Source: Salipaludibacillus daqingensis
GTDB lineage: Bacteria > Bacillota > Bacilli > Bacillales > Salisediminibacteriaceae
Length of the DNA stretch: 64,000 nt
Direction: 5' to 3'
Assembly: GCF_029891575.1 (NCBI RefSeq)
Contig: NZ_JARZHF010000001.1
Coordinates: 496,001 to 560,000 of the forward strand
Each line of letters opens with the position of its first letter. The stretch's first letter is position 1. This document shows, in pieces, positions 20,302 to 28,162 of this stretch. Under the pieces are notes generated by a model. That model did not search any database, was not told the origin of the DNA, and saw nothing but the letters and a program-made list of their open reading frames with translations. The position numbers were made by a program, and so were the translations under genes.

Positions 20302-20922
20302 CTACTTTATTATGATTTGATCGCGTATCGCCTCTAATGTTTTTTCCCCTATTCCAGGAACTTGAGTGATATCTTCTTCCGTTTTAAACGGTCCATTTTC
20401 GTCTCTATATGAAACAATAGCTTCTGCTTTTGCAGGACCGATTCCAGGTAACACGGTCAGAGCTTGAGCATCAACTTGGTTGATTAACACACCTCCTTCC
20501 TTGCCAGCAGAGTTAGAGGTAGTAGTTGTCGCCGAAAATATAGGTTCTTCATCTTCGTTCACTGAAGGTACGTAAATAACCATCTCATCATAACAACGTT
20601 CCGCTAAATTAATCATTGATTCATTTGCCTCACTCGTAAATCCACCTGCTTTCATGACAGCATCGTGTACTCGATCTTCTTCAAACATCTGATAAATCCC
20701 TGGAGATATCACCTCTCCTTTAATATCAATCATCACATTTACTTCTACTACATCTTCTTCCGTTTGTTCAGTACTTTCTTCTTCCCAAGGTAAAAAAACT
20801 TCTTCCTGCATATCGTCTTCATTAAAATTCAAATAAAAGAATCCAGCTAACAAGATAAAGACTCCACCTACAAAAACAATATAAGGTCCTTTACCTGATA
20901 AAAAATCTTTGAGGTTTTGCAT
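20302..20922 (-). CDS. comEA: Competence DNA receptor ComEA
   Basis: Membrane-anchored protein that binds double-stranded DNA outside the membrane. One N-terminal transmembrane helix (residues 13-30), an acidic linker, an SLBB-like domain (about 60-115), a Ser/Thr linker, then paired helix-hairpin-helix motifs (LTVLPGIGPAKAEAIV near 155 and ITQVPGIGEKTLEAI near 185). 206 residues. First gene of the comE operon. Confidence 0.95.
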   Translation of the reverse strand: MQNLKDFLSGKGPYIVFVGGVFILLAGFFYLNFNEDDMQEEVFLPWEEESTEQTEEDVVEVNVMIDIKGEVISPGIYQMFEEDRVHDAVMKAGGFTSEANESMINLAERCYDEMVIYVPSVNEDEEPIFSATTTTSNSAGKEGGVLINQVDAQALTVLPGIGPAKAEAIVSYRDENGPFKTEEDITQVPGIGEKTLEAIRDQIIIK

Positions 20923-21063
20923 GATTCTCCTCCTTTAAAACATGAATTGATTTTTATTTCATACATATAGAAAGTGGAACAAAGTATTAAACGGAAATGG
21001 TTATTCCAACTCTATTCGATGGAAAATCGAACAGGATGATGATCGAAAGGGGCGAAAGTATTT

Positions 21064-21900
21064 ATGAAAGAGTTAGGTTTTATCGGCACTGGAAATATGG
21101 GGAGCTTAATCATTGAAGCAATGATTAGAGGAAAAAAAATACCATCAAAAAATATTCATATGACAAATCGCACGTTGGAAAAAGCTAAAAATATTCAGAA
21201 ACGTTATCCAAAAACATCTGTTTATAAAAATTCATTAGACATTGTAAAACACTCTGACTGGGTTTTCATTTGTTCAAAACCTTTAGAAATGGTTGCTATT
21301 ATTGATGAAATTTCTAACCATTTAGAGCCTCGTCACGTGATTATTACCATAACAAGCCCAATGGAAGTAGAGGATACAGAACAATTGGTACCCACTACAC
21401 CTGTTGTTCGATTTGTACCAAGCATCGTTAACCTTGCCTTAGAAGGTCCATCATTAATTACATTTAGTAATCGATGCTCCACGACATTGAGAGATGAATT
21501 GTGGGAATTATTTTCGAGTATATCTTCTCCGATTATTATCAACAACTCGATTACACGTGTTGCTTCAGACTTAGCTAGTTGCGGACCTGCATTTTTAAGT
21601 TTCCTAGTTGAGAGCATGATCAAAGGAGCTGTAGATGAAACAGAAATCGACGAAAAAACTGCAACAAACATTACTGAGTCGATGATTATAGGATATGGGG
21701 AATTGCTACGACAAAAACATTTCAGCTTAGCAACGCTAAGGGAACGAGTCACTGTTGCAGGAGGTGTAACAGGCATAGGTTTAAATGTACTTCAAAAAGA
21801 GGTTGGGTTCATGTTTCATGAGTTATATCAAGAAACAGCGAAGAAATACAAAGAAGATCGTCGAGGAATATCAAATCAATTACAAAAGAAAAAGAGCTAG
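21064..21900 (+). CDS. comER: ComER, pyrroline-5-carboxylate reductase-like protein
   Basis: Divergent from comEA, as in B. subtilis. Belongs to the ProC family by the N-terminal Rossmann motif (IGTGNMGSLI, residues 6-15) and the conserved C-terminal block VTVAGGVTGIGL. The canonical ProC C-terminal signature is only partly kept, and a role other than proline synthesis has been proposed for ComER in sporulation. 278 residues. The GAAAGGGG site is 11 nt from ATG 21064, a little far. Confidence 0.9.
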   Translation: MKELGFIGTGNMGSLIIEAMIRGKKIPSKNIHMTNRTLEKAKNIQKRYPKTSVYKNSLDIVKHSDWVFICSKPLEMVAIIDEISNHLEPRHVIITITSPMEVEDTEQLVPTTPVVRFVPSIVNLALEGPSLITFSNRCSTTLRDELWELFSSISSPIIINNSITRVASDLASCGPAFLSFLVESMIKGAVDETEIDEKTATNITESMIIGYGELLRQKHFSLATLRERVTVAGGVTGIGLNVLQKEVGFMFHELYQETAKKYKEDRRGISNQLQKKKS

Positions 21901-21918
21901 GAACTTCTAGCCCTTTTA
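21891..21918 (+). terminator. Terminator of comER
   Basis: AAAG-x-GCTAG pairs with CTAGC-x-CTTT with one mismatch, overlapping the comER stop and followed by TTATT. Confidence 0.65.
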
Positions 21919-21946
21919 TTATACAATAATTACAAATTATTGCCCA

Positions 21947-22678
21947 CTATTTTTTCACCGCTTTGAAAAAGATACGATCGTCGTCATCTTCTACATCTTT
22001 ATTACCAAAATCAGCAGTCATTTCAATTTGATAAAAACCAGCTTCTCGCAACCATTGTTCATAGTTTATCGGGGCAAAGGTCCGCTGATATTGTTCTTCA
22101 TCCATTCGCTCATAGTAACCATTTTGTTTTTTAACAAAAAACGTTAACGTATGGTTCACACTCAATACTTGATCTCCAGGTTCACAAAACCACATGTAGG
22201 AAAGGGAGTCGCTATTTTCACCGTAAAGTTGGTCATCGAAAATATGGTCCATTTTAAAAGGTGAGTGAACATCAAACAATAACACGCCACCTTTTTTCAA
22301 AGCGGAAGCGAGGTGGAGAAACGTTTGCTTCACCTCATCTGCTTCTCTCAAATAGTTTAATCCATCACAAAATAATGTAATACCATCAAGGTCTTTAAAT
22401 CCTGTTAGAGTTCTCATATCTTGTAATATAAAATCTACTGTAACATCTACTTTGCGCGCTTTCTCTTCAGCAATAGTAAGCATATCTTGCGACAAATCCA
22501 CACCTACGATGTCATATCCTTTTTTAGCAAGCATGAGAGAAAAAGTTCCAGTTCCACAAGCTAAATCCAACACTCGACCTCGCTTATCTAAATATTTCTC
22601 AGCATAACCAAGCCATGAATCATACGGAGCGTCTTCCATGAGAAGATCATACAACGAAGCAAAGTGATCATGGTTCAT
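21947..22678 (-). CDS. yqeM: Class I SAM-dependent methyltransferase (YqeM)
   Basis: SAM-binding motif LDLACGTGTFSLMLAKKG near residue 40 and acidic motif VGVDLSQDML near 60. 243 residues. Last gene of the yqeG-yqeM run, 24 bp after rsfS. The substrate is unknown; the symbol rests on homology and synteny. Confidence 0.9.
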   Translation of the reverse strand: MNHDHFASLYDLLMEDAPYDSWLGYAEKYLDKRGRVLDLACGTGTFSLMLAKKGYDIVGVDLSQDMLTIAEEKARKVDVTVDFILQDMRTLTGFKDLDGITLFCDGLNYLREADEVKQTFLHLASALKKGGVLLFDVHSPFKMDHIFDDQLYGENSDSLSYMWFCEPGDQVLSVNHTLTFFVKKQNGYYERMDEEQYQRTFAPINYEQWLREAGFYQIEMTADFGNKDVEDDDDRIFFKAVKK

Positions 22679-22702
22679 GATACCACTCTCTTTCTCTATA
22701 GA

Positions 22703-23059
22703 TTATGCCTGCAATATTTCTTGCAAATCAACAGTAGGTGCATCTCCCCATAGCTTTTCTAAATTGTAATATTCTCGTTCATCTTTATGAAAAACATGGA
22801 CAATGACATCATCTAGATCAATCAATACCCACCGTGCTTCATTAATCCCTTCAAGTCTCTTAACATCGAGCCCCGCTAGTGCTGCTCTACTTTTCACTTC
22901 TCGAGCAATTGCTTCTACTTGTGTTTCAGAATTACCATGACATATCACAAAATAATCCGCTACTAAGGAAACATCCCCCATGTTTAATGTAACAATTTGA
23001 TGAGCCTGTTTATCATCTGCAGCCCTTACAGCTAAATCTAATTTTTCCTTTGGTTCCAT
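22703..23059 (-). CDS. rsfS: Ribosomal silencing factor RsfS
   Basis: Binds L14 on the 50S subunit and blocks subunit joining when nutrients are scarce. The domain is marked by VADYFVICHGNSETQVEAIA near residue 33, RWVLIDLDDVIVHVF near 75 and YNLEKLWGDA near 98. 118 residues, full length. Six bp after yqeK. Confidence 0.96.
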   Translation of the reverse strand: MEPKEKLDLAVRAADDKQAHQIVTLNMGDVSLVADYFVICHGNSETQVEAIAREVKSRAALAGLDVKRLEGINEARWVLIDLDDVIVHVFHKDEREYYNLEKLWGDAPTVDLQEILQA

Positions 23060-23065
23060 AAATTA

Positions 23066-23644
23066 CTAACCTCCACGTTTTTTTAATTTTATCACAAAAT
23101 CATTATAAGCTTGGAATGTATCTGGATAAATTCCAATCGACTTATTACTTAAGTAACCGATTGTATTTTTTAATGATTCCAAACAAGCGACATCAAGATC
23201 TTGTTTTGATAATTCCCTCGTTGTTATTGCTTCAGGAAATGTCCGGCCTGGCTCAATATAATCGGCTAAAAATACAACTTTTTCTTCCAACGTCATACTA
23301 GCTCGTCCGGTTGTGTGATAACGAATAGCCGATAAAACTATCTCGTCATCTATGTTTAATTCTTGTTTAACGAAAACAGAGCCTACAAACGAGTGTAATA
23401 ATTCATCGCCATAATCTAACAGGGCTATCGGTAAGGTGCTATCCTTTAAAACCTTGTCTCTCATTTCTACAGATGAGCGATACTTCGCATAATCGTGTAA
23501 AATGGCGGCTAATCTTATTTTCTCTATATCCCCGCCATAACGCTCCGCTAATAATGTAGCCTCTTCCACTACTCTTTTCGTATGTTCATATCGGCGAGGT
23601 TTCAAAGCATGACGAATAACTTCAAATGCTTGTTTCTCATTCAT
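23066..23644 (-). CDS. yqeK: YqeK, HD-domain diadenosine tetraphosphate hydrolase
   Basis: HD-superfamily phosphohydrolase; the family splits Ap4A symmetrically to ADP. The metal-binding residues are visible as KRVVEEA near residue 22 (His just before), ILHDYAKY near 48, and AIRYHTTG near 105. 192 residues. It overlaps nadD by 8 bp, pointing to translational coupling. Confidence 0.93.
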   Translation of the reverse strand: MNEKQAFEVIRHALKPRRYEHTKRVVEEATLLAERYGGDIEKIRLAAILHDYAKYRSSVEMRDKVLKDSTLPIALLDYGDELLHSFVGSVFVKQELNIDDEIVLSAIRYHTTGRASMTLEEKVVFLADYIEPGRTFPEAITTRELSKQDLDVACLESLKNTIGYLSNKSIGIYPDTFQAYNDFVIKLKKRGG

Positions 23645-24215
23645 ATAACCGATTCTCCTTTATATACGAAAAAACTTCATTCGTTAATAAAAATTTATTC
23701 ATAGAATGATTTTTGATTTTATCTCGAATATAACTAGATGATAATTCTAAGCTAACTTCATCTAAAAGAAGGATTTCTTTGAACTCCTCGATATTAGTTG
23801 GAACAGCAAAACCTGGGCGAACAAGAACAATGAACGATATCATCTTTTGTAATTTATCCGCTTTATACCACTTATGAAAGTTTATTAAGCTGTCTCCACC
23901 CATTATAAACGAAAAATGACAATTTTGCTCTTTATTAAGCAGTTCTCCGACAGTATCCACTGTGTAAGATGGTCCTGTGCGATCCATCTCCATTTTCGAA
24001 AGTTTATAAGCAGGATGGAGTTGGACCATTTTAGACACTAACTCCATACGTTGCTCTTCAGAAGTGTCTGAAGATAGTTTTTTATGAGGTGGGATTCGAT
24101 TTGGTAGCCACCATATTTCGTCTAGTTTCCCTTTTAGCCTCGCTTCTTCTGCCATTATCAAATGACCGACATGCGGAGGGTTAAACGTACCGCCTAACAA
24201 GCCTATTCTTCTCAT
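23637..24215 (-). CDS. nadD: Nicotinate-nucleotide adenylyltransferase NadD
   Basis: Makes deamido-NAD from nicotinate mononucleotide and ATP. N-terminal nucleotidyltransferase motif GGTFNPPHVGH (residues 7-17), and the late motif SSSYIRDKI near 165. ATG 24215 is preferred to the ATG two codons upstream because GAGG then has an 8-nt spacing; 192 residues. Overlaps yqeK and follows the RNA-binding yqeI. Confidence 0.95.
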   Translation of the reverse strand: MRRIGLLGGTFNPPHVGHLIMAEEARLKGKLDEIWWLPNRIPPHKKLSSDTSEEQRMELVSKMVQLHPAYKLSKMEMDRTGPSYTVDTVGELLNKEQNCHFSFIMGGDSLINFHKWYKADKLQKMISFIVLVRPGFAVPTNIEEFKEILLLDEVSLELSSSYIRDKIKNHSMNKFLLTNEVFSYIKENRLYE

Positions 24216-24237
24216 TACCATCGCCTCGCCTTGTATA

Positions 24238-24534
24238 TCACTTTGACGGAAGGTCTATTTTCTTATTCTCTGATGATTCTTTGTAAAAAATTATTGTACT
24301 TCCAATGATTTGAACGACTTCTGATTTTGCTCCAATAGCAATAGACTTTGCTACCTCATGTTTCTCTTCCTCACAGTTTTGTAAAATACTCACTTTGATT
24401 AGTTCTCTTGCTTCAAGAGCTTCAGCCACTTGTTTTATCAAGTTTTCATTTACACCTGCTTTTCCAACTTGAAAAATCGGTTTAATATGATGCGCTTCTC
24501 CGCGTAAGAAACGTTTTTGTTTCCCAGTTAACAT
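24238..24534 (-). CDS. yqeI: YhbY-type ribosome assembly RNA-binding protein (YqeI)
   Basis: A 98-residue CRM-domain protein: starts MLTGKQKRFLRGEAHHIKPI, with the GKAGVNENLIKQ turn near residue 25. This family associates with pre-50S particles. It overlaps the aroE end by 7 bp and precedes nadD. Confidence 0.93.
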   Translation of the reverse strand: MLTGKQKRFLRGEAHHIKPIFQVGKAGVNENLIKQVAEALEARELIKVSILQNCEEEKHEVAKSIAIGAKSEVVQIIGSTIIFYKESSENKKIDLPSK

Positions 24535-25370
24535 GATAATCCTCCTAGTTTTTCCTTTACTTTACTGCTCATGACATCTCTTGGAGCAGATTGTCCCGTC
24601 CATTTTTCAAAAGCTAAAGCCCCTTGATTAACAAACATTTCTAATCCATTTTGAATGATAGCTCCTCTTGCTTCTGCATCTTTTAGCCACCTTGTTTTTG
24701 AAGGCGTATAAATTAAGTCACTAACGACAACGCCTTTAGCAATCATTTCTAAGGATAGCGGCATCTGGTCTACATTAGGAGTCATGCCAATTGAAGTCGT
24801 ATTTATAATAAGATCAAATTCAGTTAATCGAGCTTGCGCTAACGAGATGGGTAATCCGGAGGAATTTGTTAAACCGGAACATTCTTCTGCCAGATCATTA
24901 GCTTTCTTTTCTGTTCGATTAGAAATCACTAATTCCTTGACACCGTTCATCGCCATCGTCACAGCCACTCCTTTGGCCGCTCCACCTGCCCCGAGAATCA
25001 GGACACGCATATCCTTTAGAGCCTTAGGAAGCACCGGTAAGAGCGCCTGAAGATACCCTTGTCCATCAGTATTGTATCCGATCAATTTGTTATCTTTATG
25101 AACGATCGTGTTAACTGCTCCTATTTGCCTTGCTACAGGATCAATCTCATCTAAATATTCCATGACGGCAACTTTATGTGGGATTGTCACATTCAATCCT
25201 TTAATACCTAGCGCTCTGACACCATCTATCGCTTGCTTCACTTGCTCTTCTTTCACTTCGAAAGCCAAGTATGTTCCATCAATACCACACTCTTTAAAGG
25301 CCGCTTCATGCATTGCTGGAGAAAGACTATGAGCAATCGGATGCCCTATGACACCATAAACTTGTTTCAT
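24528..25370 (-). CDS. aroE: Shikimate dehydrogenase AroE
   Basis: NADPH-dependent reduction of 3-dehydroshikimate. Substrate site GHPIAHSLSPAMHE (residues 9-22) and NVTIPHK near 60; NADP-binding LILGAGGAAKGV near 130; NRT near 153; C-terminal MFVNQGALAFEKWTG. 280 residues. Lies between yqeH and yqeI as in B. subtilis. Confidence 0.97.
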   Translation of the reverse strand: MKQVYGVIGHPIAHSLSPAMHEAAFKECGIDGTYLAFEVKEEQVKQAIDGVRALGIKGLNVTIPHKVAVMEYLDEIDPVARQIGAVNTIVHKDNKLIGYNTDGQGYLQALLPVLPKALKDMRVLILGAGGAAKGVAVTMAMNGVKELVISNRTEKKANDLAEECSGLTNSSGLPISLAQARLTEFDLIINTTSIGMTPNVDQMPLSLEMIAKGVVVSDLIYTPSKTRWLKDAEARGAIIQNGLEMFVNQGALAFEKWTGQSAPRDVMSSKVKEKLGGLSC

Positions 25371-25400
25371 CCATTCTCCCTCCTTCTGTCAAAAATATGA

Positions 25401-26513
25401 TTAAAAAATAGACGACCTCATACTTACATGCACTCCTTTAGGAGCGTAAGTTCTAACGACGGCCCCAGTTCCGCTTACCGTTACCCAGCCTAAACCTGAA
25501 AAAACGATATCTGTTTTACCGGTTGGTAGCTTCCACTCTTTTTCTGTCAATTTAGGAAAAGTAGATCCTGTATTTGGTGGCGACAACATCTCTCCTATAT
25601 GCTGTTCATATAAAGTATCCGCTTTTTCCGATTTTGTACGGTGAATCGTTAGGTCATTAGACAAATAAACAACAAAAGATTGAGGATCTCCGCTCACAAA
25701 ATCGATCCTAGATAATCCACCAAAAAACAATGTTTGTTCTGGCTTTAGTTGGAATATTTTAGGTTTCACTTCTTTTCTAGGCGTAATCACTTTCAGTTCT
25801 TCTTTGTTTAACAAGTGCGCCATTTGATGGTGATTAATAATTCCTGGAGTATCATACAACTTAGCCCCGTCGTCTAATGGAACATCAATCATATCCAGCG
25901 TCGTTCCTGGGATATTAGACGTAGTAATAAGCATGTCATCTTCGGCTCCAAATTCCTTCAACAGCCGATTGATAAATGTTGATTTACCTACATTTGTACA
26001 ACCGACAACATAAACATCTTTTCTCTCACGTAATTCCTCAATCAGATTTGCCACTTCCATTATTGCTTCACCTGTTTGAGCACTCATTAAATGAACATCA
26101 GCGGCTTTCAAACCATATTCTTTTGCAGCTTTTTTCATCCATTGAATAACTTTAGGTCGTTTCACTGATTTTGGTAGTAGATCCACTTTATTTCCAACGA
26201 GGAGAACAGGATTTTTACCAACAAAGCGGTGAAGTCCTGGTAACCAACTACCGTCAAAATCAAATATATCAACTATTTTTACTATCAAAGCTTCTTTATT
26301 TCCAATTTCATTTAATATTTTCAAGAAATCATCATCTGTCAGGGATACATCTTGTACTTCGTTATAGTGTTTCAATCGAAAACACCTCTGACAAATAATA
26401 ACCTCTCTCTTTAAAGCCGATGGTGGTGCGTAACCTAACTGATTTTTATGTTCTGTTTGTATCTTCACTCCACATCCAGAACAAATTACTTGTTGTCGTT
26501 CGATTTCTCCCAT
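25401..26513 (-). CDS. yqeH: Ribosome biogenesis GTPase YqeH
   Basis: Circularly permuted GTPase needed for 30S assembly. An N-terminal zinc finger (CSGCG, then CQRC) is followed by the permuted G motifs: G4 VGNKVDLL near residue 110, G1 VGCTNVGKSTF near 175, and DTPG near 225. The C-terminal RNA-binding domain follows. 370 residues. The start ATG 26513 has GGGG 8 nt upstream and overlaps the 3' end of yqeG by 28 bp. Confidence 0.97.
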   Translation of the reverse strand: MGEIERQQVICSGCGVKIQTEHKNQLGYAPPSALKREVIICQRCFRLKHYNEVQDVSLTDDDFLKILNEIGNKEALIVKIVDIFDFDGSWLPGLHRFVGKNPVLLVGNKVDLLPKSVKRPKVIQWMKKAAKEYGLKAADVHLMSAQTGEAIMEVANLIEELRERKDVYVVGCTNVGKSTFINRLLKEFGAEDDMLITTSNIPGTTLDMIDVPLDDGAKLYDTPGIINHHQMAHLLNKEELKVITPRKEVKPKIFQLKPEQTLFFGGLSRIDFVSGDPQSFVVYLSNDLTIHRTKSEKADTLYEQHIGEMLSPPNTGSTFPKLTEKEWKLPTGKTDIVFSGLGWVTVSGTGAVVRTYAPKGVHVSMRSSIF

Positions 26514-27016
26514 TCAATTAACCCCTTTCGTTTCATTGCGCTAAATACTTTTTGTTCAATTCGACGGTTGAACTTTGTTAATAGACCATCTGTTTGTGCG
26601 ACCGGAACAACTAAAATTGTTTGAAATCCACCTCGGTTGCCACCAAGGATATCTGTTAATAATTGATCACCAATCACTACCGTTTCTTCTCTTTTAAGAT
26701 TCATTAATTTACATGCTGTTTTAAATGCCTTGCTTAAAGGCTTACGGGCGCTATGAATAAATGTAATTTTATGTGGATCGGCAAAATGTTTCACTCGCTT
26801 CTCATTATTATTTGAAACGATAACGATTTGAAAACCACTATCTCTTAATTTTTCAAACCACGCAATAAGATCCTCTGTCGCATCTTCTCGATCCCACTCA
26901 ACCAATGTATTATCAAGGTCAGTAATGATTCCTTTTATCCCTTGTTCCTTTAGTTCTTCCATTGAAAGTTCAAAAACTGATTGAACATATTTATCCGGAA
27001 TGAATTTATTTAACAC
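26486..27016 (-). CDS. yqeG: HAD-superfamily (class IIIA) phosphatase YqeG
   Basis: 176-residue phosphatase: DxDxT motif TDLDNTLVEWD near residue 36, VSNNNEKR near 73, VIGDQLLTDILGG near 120. Substrate not known. First gene of the minus-strand run down to yqeM; its upstream region carries the DnaA-box cluster shared with sda. Confidence 0.93.
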   Translation of the reverse strand: MLNKFIPDKYVQSVFELSMEELKEQGIKGIITDLDNTLVEWDREDATEDLIAWFEKLRDSGFQIVIVSNNNEKRVKHFADPHKITFIHSARKPLSKAFKTACKLMNLKREETVVIGDQLLTDILGGNRGGFQTILVVPVAQTDGLLTKFNRRIEQKVFSAMKRKGLIEWEKSNDNK

Positions 27017-27155
27017 GTATTTCCCCCATTTCTTATTTCCAACACATAACCATTAGAGTTCCTCATCTATAATACCTATATTTTATCAATGATTTCAAAC
27101 GTTTAAATGATATTCTTAAATAATTACCCTTTTTTTGAAAAGAATTTCGACATTT

Positions 27156-27272
27156 TTTTACACACCAAAAAAATGTGGATAACTTTTTGCACAGTATTCC
27201 TTCTTTATTACCATCAAAAACGAAAAGATATAAACAAGCTATCCACAGATTAGGTAGTTCAACTGTGGACAA
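27156..27272. promoter_or_regulatory. DnaA-box cluster between yqeG and sda
   Basis: One perfect DnaA box (TTATCCACA, minus strand, 27174-27182) and four one-mismatch boxes: CTATCCACA at 27239-27247 (+), TTGTCCACA at 27264-27272 (-), TTTTGCACA at 27185-27193 (+) and TTTTACACA at 27156-27164 (+). Five boxes in 117 bp. The cluster lies just upstream of the sda promoter. From memory, this intergenic region is also a DnaA-bound cluster in B. subtilis. Confidence 0.85.
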
Positions 27273-27280
27273 CAATTGAT

Positions 27281-27309
27281 TTGAGAAGGTTTTTCATTCA
27301 TGATACTAT
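27281..27309 (+). promoter_or_regulatory. Likely SigA promoter of sda
   Basis: TTGAGA (27281-27286), 17-bp spacer, TACTAT (27304-27309). The nearest DnaA box ends 8 bp upstream of the -35, well placed for DnaA control. Confidence 0.6.
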
Positions 27310-27415
27310 CAATTCAATCAAATAAAAAGAATAAATAAATATCATTTATATATTGTTTGGTAGCTGGTGTAAACATTTTTTTCTATAAAGAAAAACGATG
27401 GGGAGGTAATGTAAC

Positions 27416-27571
27416 ATGAAGAAAAATGGAGCTTTGCGTGATTTATCAGATGAATTATTAATGGAGACATTTGTAAAAGCAAAAGACTTGAACTTAGCTG
27501 ATGATTTTGTAAACCTTATCGCTGAAGAATTAGATCGTCGAGCGATTTATCGTAAAAAAATACATCTATAG
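27416..27571 (+). CDS. sda: Sda, inhibitor of sporulation kinase (checkpoint protein)
   Basis: A 51-residue protein whose core (LRDLSDELLMETFVKAKDLN, then FVNLIAEELDRR) closely follows the B. subtilis Sda helical hairpin. Sda binds the dimerization domain of KinA/KinB and blocks Spo0A activation when replication initiation or DNA integrity is disturbed. GGGGAGG lies 9 nt before ATG 27416. Upstream DnaA boxes and the neighbouring yqeG repeat the B. subtilis arrangement. It is short enough to be missed by automatic callers. Confidence 0.93.
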   Translation: MKKNGALRDLSDELLMETFVKAKDLNLADDFVNLIAEELDRRAIYRKKIHL

Positions 27572-27590
27572 CTGTCTTCATTCAAGGCAA

Positions 27591-27818
27591 TTATTCCTCT
27601 CCTTCCCTTTGTTTAACTGGCACCACTTTAATATATTCTCTCGGCTGAAACTTCGGAGTAGTTGGCCATCTGTCACCTAAGTGTAATCCTTGATACTGTT
27701 CTTGCTCATGTTCATAATCAATTATCGCTTTTGTTAGAATAACATGGCCGGCTGCTCCTGCTATTAAAATGATTAGAAAAATAGCAATAGATACTGTATA
27801 TTTTGTTTTATTTTTCAT
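27591..27818 (-). CDS. Small single-pass membrane protein, unknown function
   Basis: 75 residues: a basic N-terminus, one transmembrane helix (about residues 8-30), then a soluble tail rich in Glu, Gln and Pro with KVVPVKQREGEE at the end. The AAGGAGGG site 6 nt before ATG 27818 supports real translation. It converges on sda and diverges from mrpA. I do not recognise the family. Confidence 0.65.
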   Translation of the reverse strand: MKNKTKYTVSIAIFLIILIAGAAGHVILTKAIIDYEHEQEQYQGLHLGDRWPTTPKFQPREYIKVVPVKQREGEE

Positions 27819-28162
27819 CCGTATCCCTCCTTAGTAACAGGTTGGTACGGTTTTTTTATTTTTATACTATTTTATTCAGACTATAATTATATAATATAGA
27901 ATTTATTGGGAATCCTATCTCATAGAAAAAAACTCTTAAAGGACCAGTAAAAAAAATTTTTTATAAATTTTTATCAGTTCCTTCATATTAATTATCATTG
28001 ATGAATCTATAAGTACAACTCTTAAAAGGATGCAAGGACCTGAATTTTATATTATAATTTGACTTACGCTTCATACATAAGTTTGCACCTTTATCCATTT
28101 TGTCAATTTAATTCGTATTATGTCGCTTTACTACTGTTGTTCTACAAAAGGAGGTTAATCAC
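27819..28162 (+). other. AT-rich leader/promoter region of the mrp operon
   Basis: 344 bp without a gene. It holds a near-exact 13-14 nt direct repeat (AACTCTTAAAGGA at 27931-27943; AACTCTTAAAAGGA at 28017-28030), a candidate -10 TATAAT at 28053-28058 without a clear -35, and several AT palindromes. No known riboswitch pattern was recognised with confidence. Confidence 0.5.

Noticed and set aside
27156-27272. DnaA-box cluster as the replication origin
   Set aside because: No dnaA, dnaN or AT-rich unwinding repeats nearby; the gene context is yqeG-sda, where regulatory DnaA binding is the known arrangement.
27063-27275. 70-residue minus-strand frame upstream of yqeG
   Set aside because: It lies over the DnaA boxes, has low-complexity sequence and no family resemblance.
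27819-28162. Na+ or other riboswitch before mrpA
   Set aside because: I could not match a known conserved core by eye and will not claim one without a covariance search.
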